9,510 bases of DNA from Spirochaetales bacterium. GTDB taxonomy: Bacteria; Spirochaetota; Spirochaetia; Treponematales; Rectinemataceae. Made by a program: the position numbers and the translations under genes. Positions 4,500 to 9,510 of the stretch are shown piece after piece (positions within the stretch are counted from its first letter, which is position 1; every line of letters begins with the position of its first letter). The stretch is from contig JADLKI010000017.1 in NCBI GenBank assembly GCA_015657395.1, positions 8,587 through 18,096 of the forward strand, written 5' to 3'. The notes under the pieces are model-generated. The model did no database searches. It had not been told where the DNA came from and saw only the letters and a program-made list of their open reading frames with translations.

Positions 4500-5276
4500 T
4501 CACCTGATTTTGGCTACGAGCAGATTCAGGAGCGAGATATACACAAGCGAGGCCAGGAAGGCCAGAAGGGAGCCGAGCCACGGTCCCATGCTGGTGAAGG
4601 TCGCGCCTGCGGTGATCGCGTATACGATGATATTGCTCGATGAGAGGATGAGTATCTTGCCGGTGGCCCGCGCGAAGTCGGCCCCCTGGCTCAGGGTGAA
4701 GATGACGAGTGTGCTCGAGAGCACCGCGGGGAATGTCGAGAGGATGCCGGTCATGTAGGGCGGCGCGAACTGTGCAACCGTGACAGCCCCGGCCACCACT
4801 GTTCCGGCAAACAGGGCTCTCACCGCGATCTGCTTCCATGAAGGTGACGACGGTCTTTTCTCCGTCATTCGGATATGCAGACCCCACTCTGCGATGGAGA
4901 AACACAGCACAAACACCACCAGATAGAGCGAAATCGCGCCTGCCGTGCTCAGTGGCGGGATTGCCCGGATGAAGATGAGGGCCGCTGCCGCCCACACACC
5001 AAGAGAGGCCAGCAGCGCTTTCCCGAGCCCTCTTTTCACCACAAGCATGAACACGAGCACGAACAGCGTGTCGATGGCCATGCCGACCGGGACGCCGCGG
5101 GTCGTTTCGGCCGCATACCCCGGGCCGCTCGTCAGCGCCATAAAGATGAGCGAGAGCACAATATTCGAGGGAAGATTTGCGATGAGCCCGGCCTTTTTGC
5201 TGCCCAGCCGCTCTCCCAGAAGCGTGGCGCCTGAAATCCAGGCTCCCGCCAGAATGAACGACAGCAGAATTTTCAC
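4500..5276 (-). CDS. Multi-span membrane protein with internal duplication
   Basis: The product is 258 residues and very hydrophobic, with about eight to nine predicted membrane segments (for example 1-20, 30-50, 62-81, 86-104, 112-132, 150-170, 175-196, 207-226, 230-254). Two regions resemble each other: GLIANLPSNIVLSLIFMALT (30-49) and GILSTFPAVLSSTLVIFTLS (177-196), both followed by G and a short polar stretch. This suggests a duplicated half-unit, as in DUF3147-like small membrane proteins, although I cannot confirm that assignment. The start is a GTG at 5276 with no clear ribosome-binding site, 26 bases after the kinase stop, so translation may be coupled. It is the last gene of the ABC-kinase operon, and a role with that pathway (permeability or export) is inference only. 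Confidence 0.75.
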   Translation of the reverse strand: MKILLSFILAGAWISGATLLGERLGSKKAGLIANLPSNIVLSLIFMALTSGPGYAAETTRGVPVGMAIDTLFVLVFMLVVKRGLGKALLASLGVWAAAALIFIRAIPPLSTAGAISLYLVVFVLCFSIAEWGLHIRMTEKRPSSPSWKQIAVRALFAGTVVAGAVTVAQFAPPYMTGILSTFPAVLSSTLVIFTLSQGADFARATGKILILSSSNIIVYAITAGATFTSMGPWLGSLLAFLASLVYISLLNLLVAKIR

Positions 5277-5302
5277 AGTTGAAGCGGAAATGGCGAAACC
5301 TC

Positions 5303-6196
5303 TTATCTTCCGTAACGCTCGCGCAGCGCGGATTCAACGTCTTCGCGCGTGCCGGAAAATGGCCCCAGAGCTTCCATTTTAAGGCTTGTCAGGGCCGCTG
5401 ACCAGAAGGTCGCCTTTTCCGGATCCATGCTGATGCGCGCGGCGAGATACGAGGCCAGGCAGGTATCTCCCCTTCCGCTCCTCCCCACCAGGCTTCTGGG
5501 CCTGAAGGGCGCCTCGACGAATGAACCTTCGGCATAGACGACGACGCCGTCCCCGTGGGTGAGCACGAATTCGGGGACGCCGTAGCGCGCGAGAATCCTG
5601 GCGGCTTCATGCAGATCGCGCGTTCCGGTGAGGATTTCCGCCTCCACGACATCGGCCTTGAATACATCGACGTGCCGGAGCACCTCGGCCTTTTCCGGCC
5701 ACTCGGTGTCGTAGGCGAGCTGTCCGTCGCGCACGACGCGCACGAAGCCCTGGGCATCCAGTCCGACCCGCGCGCCCTTCGCCTTGATCGCCTTGAGCAC
5801 TGTAAGGCTCACTTCTCCGCGGATCGAAGCGCCGATGGACCAGACGGGCGCGGAGATCGATTCGACATCGGCGGGTTCAAAGGGTTCCGCCACCGAGGTG
5901 ACCGAGAGAATGCGCTCGTCGGGGTTGGCCGAGGGATAGAGCAGCTGAAGGCAGGTCGATTTCTGTGTGGAGATCGCCTTGACCAGCACTCCGCGCTCCA
6001 GCAACAGACGAAAACTCGAAAAATCCTCAGGGGCGAGTCTCGTCAGCGCGGCGACTCTGAGGCCCATCGAGGCCGCTGCTGCGGAGCCGTAAAAGTAGGC
6101 GCCGCCATTGACGACGCGCGAACCGTCTTTTGTGACAATCGTGTCCTTGGTGTACTGGCCCAGAAAGGCGATATCATACTGCGGTGCATCGCTCAT
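5303..6196 (-). CDS. PfkB/ribokinase-family carbohydrate kinase
   Basis: The product is 297 residues, normal for the family, and would be a cytosolic ATP-dependent kinase. The N-terminal substrate region has VNGGAYFYGSAAAASMGLR (about 29-47). The C-terminal signature GRSGRGDTCLASYLA (238-252) contains the anion hole and the catalytic base D244. LDAQGFVR (146-153) resembles a D-x-Q-G-F-x-R motif that I recall from archaeal PfkB members, including inositol kinases, so a polyol or sugar substrate is possible but not proven. The ATG at 6196 has an AGGAA site about six bases upstream. The gene lies directly after the ATPase gene of an importer. If the ATPase frame were intact its stop would overlap this ATG by four bases, which supports one transcriptional unit. 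Confidence 0.9.
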   Translation of the reverse strand: MSDAPQYDIAFLGQYTKDTIVTKDGSRVVNGGAYFYGSAAAASMGLRVAALTRLAPEDFSSFRLLLERGVLVKAISTQKSTCLQLLYPSANPDERILSVTSVAEPFEPADVESISAPVWSIGASIRGEVSLTVLKAIKAKGARVGLDAQGFVRVVRDGQLAYDTEWPEKAEVLRHVDVFKADVVEAEILTGTRDLHEAARILARYGVPEFVLTHGDGVVVYAEGSFVEAPFRPRSLVGRSGRGDTCLASYLAARISMDPEKATFWSAALTSLKMEALGPFSGTREDVESALRERYGR

Positions 6197-6254
6197 GCTT
6201 TTTCCTGTTCAGCGGCCGGCAAAAGCCTGGCCGACTCAAAATCGACGATGATGC
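6193..6254 (-). other. Out-of-frame C-terminal tail of the ABC ATPase (apparent frameshift)
   Basis: Starting from the GGC codon whose first base is 6255, the shifted frame reads GIIVDFESARLLPAAEQEKA and then TGA at 6195-6193. This is the kind of strand that closes a TOBE domain and it continues naturally from the SSVFEEGRK that ends the ATPase frame. One base inserted before the premature TAG (restoring GTA, valine) would join both parts. The restored stop forms an ATGA overlap with the kinase start codon. Confidence 0.75.
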
Positions 6255-7328
6255 CTACTTCCGCCCCTCTTCGAACACGGATGAGGCCTCGGGGTTGTAA
6301 CTCTCGATCAGAAGCGGCGCGTTCTCTGTGGAGACCTCGTACCGCGCAATATTACCGAAATACGTGAATCTGTCAATGCGCCCTCTCAGCGCGGCGCGTC
6401 CCTGATCTGCGGCGGGAGGCATGAGTCTGAGCGCCTCGGGGCGCACGACGAGGAGTGCCGGTCCAGTCCCGGGGCCGGCTTTCCCTGCCCTCGGCACGGT
6501 AAATTGTGTGCCTTCGATGTCGATGCGGGCCGATTCGCCGTCGAGGCCCAGCACATTCACCCTGATGAAATTGGCCTTGCCCATGAAGTCGGCGACAAAT
6601 TTCGACTGGGGGAACGCGTAGATTTCGCGCGGCGTCCCGACCTGCTGAATCCGACCCTCTTTCATGATCACCACACGGTCGGAGATGGCCATCGCCTCGC
6701 TCTGGTCGTGAGTGACATAGAGACTCGTAATGCCAAGCCGTTTCTGCAGTTTGCGCAGCTCGTCGCGCATGTATTCCCGCAGCTTGGCGTCAAGGTTCGA
6801 GAGCGGCTCATCGAACAGAAGGACACTCGGTTCAATCACAATCGCGCGCGCCAGGGCGATCCTCTGCTGCTGCCCGCCCGACACCTGACTCGGGTACCGC
6901 TTCGCCATCGGCGTCAGCTGCATGAGATCGAGCGCGCGCTGCGTGCGCTCCCTGATCTCGGCGGCCGGCAGCTTCTGCACCCGGAGTCCGTACGCCACAT
7001 TCTCGTAGATCGTCAGGTGCGGGAAGAGCGCGTAGCTCTGGAACACCATCGAGAGTCCACGCTTGTTCGGCGGGATCATGGCGACATCCCGTCCGCCGAT
7101 CAAAATCGAACCCGATGTGGGGTATTCGAACCCCGCGATCATGCGGAGCGTCGTCGTCTTGCCGCAGCCCGAGGGCCCGAGAATCGTCACCAGCTCGCCG
7201 GCCTGGATTTCCAGGTTGACGTCGCTGACGGCGGTCACTTCTCCCGAACCGTCGAGACTCCGGAATTTTTTCGTCAGATGAAGTAAAGAGACGTTTGAAC
7301 TTCTTGCACTGAAATCACGCTCGCTCAC
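6255..7328 (-). CDS. ABC importer ATPase, FbpC/PotA type, C-terminus shortened by frameshift
   Basis: It hydrolyses ATP on the cytoplasmic side to drive the adjacent permease. From the GTG at 7328 it has 357 residues with Walker A GPSGCGKTT (51-59), Q-loop Q97, signature SGGQQQR (150-156), Walker B LLFDEP (170-175), D-loop SNLD and switch histidine H207, all intact. The rest (about 240-357) is a TOBE-type regulatory domain. The GTG at 7328 is preferred over an in-frame GTG at 7340 because GGAGG lies five bases before it. It overlaps the permease gene by 14 bases. The TAG at 6257-6255 cuts the TOBE domain short, and about 20 matching residues follow in another frame. The catalytic core is unaffected, so a shortened protein could still work. 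Confidence 0.94.
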   Translation of the reverse strand: MSERDFSARSSNVSLLHLTKKFRSLDGSGEVTAVSDVNLEIQAGELVTILGPSGCGKTTTLRMIAGFEYPTSGSILIGGRDVAMIPPNKRGLSMVFQSYALFPHLTIYENVAYGLRVQKLPAAEIRERTQRALDLMQLTPMAKRYPSQVSGGQQQRIALARAIVIEPSVLLFDEPLSNLDAKLREYMRDELRKLQKRLGITSLYVTHDQSEAMAISDRVVIMKEGRIQQVGTPREIYAFPQSKFVADFMGKANFIRVNVLGLDGESARIDIEGTQFTVPRAGKAGPGTGPALLVVRPEALRLMPPAADQGRAALRGRIDRFTYFGNIARYEVSTENAPLLIESYNPEASSVFEEGRK

Positions 7329-9006
7329 TGCTGCCTCCACTCGCTATCGTACCACTGTTGCCCAGGAGCCCGACCAATAGATTGAGAACGCCGATCGCGA
7401 CGACGATGATCGCGATCATCACCACGATATAGGCCGCGGCATCCGAATACTTGCTCGCCTCGAAGAGCGAAAAAATGCTGATCGTCGCCAGATTCCAGCG
7501 CGGCGAAATGAGGAAAATCACCGCGCTCACCGCGGTCATCGCCCGCACAAACGAATACACAAGCCCCGAAAAGAAGGCCTGCTTGAGCATCGGCAGGCTT
7601 ATGCGCCGGAATGTGACCGCGCCCGTCGCACCGAGAATCGTCGAGGCCTCTTCGATCGACCTGTCGATCTGAATGAGCGTCGACGTCCCCGACTCGATGC
7701 CCACAGGCATATTCCGAAACGTGAATGCCATGATCAGAAGGAATGCCGAGCCTGTCCACATGAAAGGCTTGCCGTTGAATGCGAGGATGTATCCGATGCC
7801 GACCACCGTTCCCGGTACCGCGAAGGTCAGCATGGAGACGAACTCCATCGCCCTCTTGCCGGGGAATTCCTTGCGCACCACCAGAAAGGCGATGATCATC
7901 CCGAGAAGCCCTGCGATCGGCGTCGAGGCCAGGGCCAGGATGACCGAATTGCGCAGAGGCGTCCACCCCAGCGTCATCACATATTTGAAGTGGGCCCAGG
8001 TGAAGCTGAAGTTGATGCCCCATATCTTCACAAAGGCGCCGACGAGCACCGTTCCGTAGAAGAGAATGATCGTGAGCGCCACCAGCATGCAGAACGCGAA
8101 GAGCGGCCACACCAGCTTCGGGTCCCGGCTCTGCTGGCGCGACGTGGTGGGCTTTCCCGTCACCGTGACGAAGGACTTGCCCGAGAGCCAGTATTTCTGC
8201 AGCACGAAGGCGAGGAGAGTCGGCGCGAGCAGCATGAGCGCCATCAGCGAGCCGCCCCGCATATCGTACATGCCCGTGATCGTCCTGTATGCCTCGACCG
8301 CAAGGGTCGAGAAATTGCCCGAGATGACGGCCGGATTGCTGAAATCCTCCATGGACTGGATGAACACGAGGAGAAGCGAGCTCAGGATGCCCGGCACCGA
8401 GAGCGGCAGAGTGACGGTGCGGAAAATCCGCGCCCTCGACGCCCCCAGATTGAGCGCGGCGTCCTCCACCGCGGGGTTGAGCTTCGCGAGCGTTCCCGTC
8501 AGCGTGAGGTACGCGATCGGAAAGAATGAGATGGTCTGCACGACGACAAGGCTGTGCATGCCGTAGACATTTGAGTCTTCGAAGCCGAACAGCTTGTTGG
8601 TGATGAGCCCGTTGCGCCCGAAGAGGAAAATCATCGACAGAGAGAGGATGAACGGCGGTGAAATGATGGGAATCGTCGCGATTGTCTTGAAAAAGCCCTT
8701 GAGCGGCATGTCGACCCGCGTCAGCGCGTAGGCGAACACATAGCCGATGATTGTCGCGAGGATACCCGTCGTCAGTCCCAGAAGCATGGAGTTCTTCAGA
8801 GGCTGAAGGTAGGCGTTCGACCGGAGGATGTCCCAGGCCGCCTGAAAACTCAGCTTCCCCTCGTTTGTCGTTATGCTGTAAGCAAATATTTTATACAATG
8901 GCAAGATGATGAAGAGAATGAGCCCCGTGAATACCAGCAGGACCAGGAAGAGCAGCACGGGGTCGCGCACAAGGTGTGCCACTGAAAGGCGAGTATTTTC
9001 TCTCAT
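7315..9006 (-). CDS. ABC importer permease, fused two-domain FbpB/AfuB type
   Basis: The product is 563 residues from the ATG at 9006 and forms the whole membrane channel in one chain. Two binding-protein-dependent permease domains (about 60-270 and 345-545) each carry an EAA loop that docks on the ATPase: EDAALNLGASRARIF ending in LP (181-201) and EEASTILGATGAVTF ending in LP (452-472). About twelve membrane segments are expected. MEDFSNPAVISGNFSTLAVEA (first domain) is typical of the iron(III)/AfuB branch. The upstream in-frame GTG at 9063 is rejected because it lies in a hairpin and lacks a ribosome-binding site. The ATG has AAGGA at a rather long distance (about 13 bases). The 3' end overlaps the ATPase gene. 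Confidence 0.95.
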   Translation of the reverse strand: MRENTRLSVAHLVRDPVLLFLVLLVFTGLILFIILPLYKIFAYSITTNEGKLSFQAAWDILRSNAYLQPLKNSMLLGLTTGILATIIGYVFAYALTRVDMPLKGFFKTIATIPIISPPFILSLSMIFLFGRNGLITNKLFGFEDSNVYGMHSLVVVQTISFFPIAYLTLTGTLAKLNPAVEDAALNLGASRARIFRTVTLPLSVPGILSSLLLVFIQSMEDFSNPAVISGNFSTLAVEAYRTITGMYDMRGGSLMALMLLAPTLLAFVLQKYWLSGKSFVTVTGKPTTSRQQSRDPKLVWPLFAFCMLVALTIILFYGTVLVGAFVKIWGINFSFTWAHFKYVMTLGWTPLRNSVILALASTPIAGLLGMIIAFLVVRKEFPGKRAMEFVSMLTFAVPGTVVGIGYILAFNGKPFMWTGSAFLLIMAFTFRNMPVGIESGTSTLIQIDRSIEEASTILGATGAVTFRRISLPMLKQAFFSGLVYSFVRAMTAVSAVIFLISPRWNLATISIFSLFEASKYSDAAAYIVVMIAIIVVAIGVLNLLVGLLGNSGTIASGGSSERA

Positions 9007-9041
9007 GAATGTGCCAGGTTCCTTTGCAATTTTGGTTTGGA

Positions 9042-9180
9042 CATAGGCGCGTCTCAGGCGCACCTATGCTGTCAGCATATTTTACATGCCGGCGCGCCCG
9101 CATGCCATAGGCGCGGGCACCATGCCCGCACCCGTGGCTGCTTTTCTTTTTCACGTGAGCGCGCAACGATCAGATTGCGC
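9042..9180 (-). promoter_or_regulatory. Intercistronic multi-hairpin region between binding protein and permease
   Basis: The 184-base gap holds at least four inverted repeats in minus-strand RNA. 9042-9068 is a 10-bp stem with one G-U pair and a 7-base loop. 9085-9104 is a near-perfect palindrome containing GGCGCGCC with one C-C mismatch. 9113-9129 is a perfect 7-bp stem with a 3-base loop. 9161-9180 is a perfect 6-bp stem with an 8-base loop. None is followed by a T-run. The ten-base word CATAGGCGCG occurs twice (9042-9051 and 9106-9115). Such structures between a binding-protein gene and its permease often protect the upstream mRNA and raise binding-protein yield; that role is inferred. 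Confidence 0.6.
9065..9079. promoter_or_regulatory. 15-bp palindrome TATGCTG-t-CAGCATA
   Basis: This is a perfect 7-bp inverted repeat around one central base, upstream of the permease start. It shares bases 9065-9068 with the 3' arm of the 9042-9068 hairpin, so as RNA the two structures exclude each other. As DNA it looks like a dimeric repressor site. No good promoter was found beside it (only a weak TAAAAT-like -10 with no convincing -35). Confidence 0.4.
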
Positions 9181-9190
9181 CTTTGCTGCG

Positions 9191-9510
9191 TCACTTCAAA
9201 TTGTTTGCTGCAGCGACCACTTTATTGAATTGCTCGAGGAGGCGGTTTCTGTTCTCCCCCGCCCACACTGCGTCATAGTTGATGACCTTGAGGCTGGCCA
9301 CGGAGATTGCGCCCTTGGGAGGAGTTGCCTGTGTATTCACGGGAATTCTGAAGGATTTCGAGGTTTCGAACAGGTTCTGGCCGCGCTTCGAGAGCATCCA
9401 GTCGATGAAACGTTTGCCGTTGGCCACTTCTCTGGCGGGGCCGTTCTTGATGAGAGCCATGCATCCGATCTCATAGCCGGTGCCATCCTTGGGGAAGGAC
9501 ATGGCGACGG
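9191..9510 (-). CDS. Periplasmic substrate-binding protein of the ABC importer, C-terminal part
   Basis: The frame runs off the right edge of the window and about 105 residues are visible. The sequence VAMSFPKDGTGYEIG, then ALIKNGP, FIDWMLSKRGQNLFETSKSFRIPVN, follows the C-terminal lobe of family 1 extracellular solute-binding proteins of the iron/AfuA-FbpA branch, in which a (Y/F)P.DGTG motif and a S(P/K).GQ segment are usual. It would deliver the substrate to the fused permease encoded next. The stop is TGA at 9193-9191. The signal peptide and most ligand contacts are outside the window, so the ligand cannot be read. Confidence 0.88.
   Translation of the reverse strand, partial: VAMSFPKDGTGYEIGCMALIKNGPAREVANGKRFIDWMLSKRGQNLFETSKSFRIPVNTQATPPKGAISVASLKVINYDAVWAGENRNRLLEQFNKVVAAANNLK

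Noticed and set aside
1200..4500. CRISPR array or insertion sequence ends
   Set aside because: The repeated elements are too few, too diverged and spaced by whole genes. No transposase and no matching terminal inverted repeats were found.
4441..5337. Long minus-strand open frame of 298 codons overlapping the membrane protein
   Set aside because: It overlaps the hydrophobic gene in another frame, is rich in R, G, H and A as is typical of GC-rich shadow frames, and has no recognisable motif. The 4500-5276 frame gives clear membrane segments.
5555..6367. 270-codon plus-strand open frame antisense to the kinase
   Set aside because: It is a shadow of the GC-rich PfkB gene. No family motif, and the opposite strand has the full kinase signature.
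6504..7286. 260-codon plus-strand open frame antisense to the ATPase
   Set aside because: Composition (R, H, D rich) marks it as antisense shadow. The ATPase motifs on the minus strand are unambiguous.
9007..9063. N-terminal extension of the permease from a GTG at 9063
   Set aside because: The extra 19 residues are encoded within a stable hairpin, no ribosome-binding site precedes the GTG, and the ATG at 9006 gives a normal N-terminus ahead of the first membrane segment.

Overview
The window comes from a bacterial chromosome. Two GC-rich blocks flank an AT-rich block of about 3.1 kb made of toxin-antitoxin modules. All recognisable genes except the first few bases lie on the minus strand. 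The organism cannot be fixed from the sequence. A GC-rich host carrying an iron/sugar-phosphate-type ABC cassette with a fused permease, a ChpI/MazF-like pair and integron-like cassette ends would suit a free-living or host-associated spirochaete or another Gram-negative anaerobe, but this is a weak inference.

Region 1 (1-1230). The 3' end of an unrecognised plus-strand gene runs into a strong intrinsic terminator. Converging on it is a two-gene unit, a TetR-family repressor followed by a small four-cysteine zinc-ribbon protein. The unit is driven by a consensus sigma-70 promoter whose -10 box overlaps palindromes, so autorepression is likely.

Region 2 (about 1240-4444). This is a tandem run of four minus-strand modules: a class II Fic AMP-transferase with a C-terminal DNA-binding domain, a Phd/YefM-RelE/ParE pair, a VapBC pair, and a ribbon-helix-helix antitoxin with MazF. 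Each module has its own promoter, and the three pairs have visible operator repeats. Short GC-rich elements follow the toxin genes in the same orientation. The two flanking fic clearly resemble each other, the one after vapC is a weaker match, and the one after mazF is fragmentary. The element after relE folds like a short integron attC site. The block therefore looks like a cassette array or a repeatedly targeted insertion zone, although no integrase is in view.

Region 3 (4500-9510). This is one long GC-rich operon read right to left: the C-terminal third of a periplasmic substrate-binding protein, an intercistronic stretch with several hairpins, a fused two-domain permease (FbpB/AfuB type), the ATPase, a PfkB-family kinase and a multi-span membrane protein with an internal duplication. 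The importer resembles ferric-iron importers. The embedded PfkB kinase suggests the cargo may instead be a sugar, polyol or sugar phosphate. The ATPase gene appears to carry a one-base frameshift that removes the last part of its TOBE domain. The missing tail is intact in the next frame and ends in an ATGA overlap with the kinase gene.
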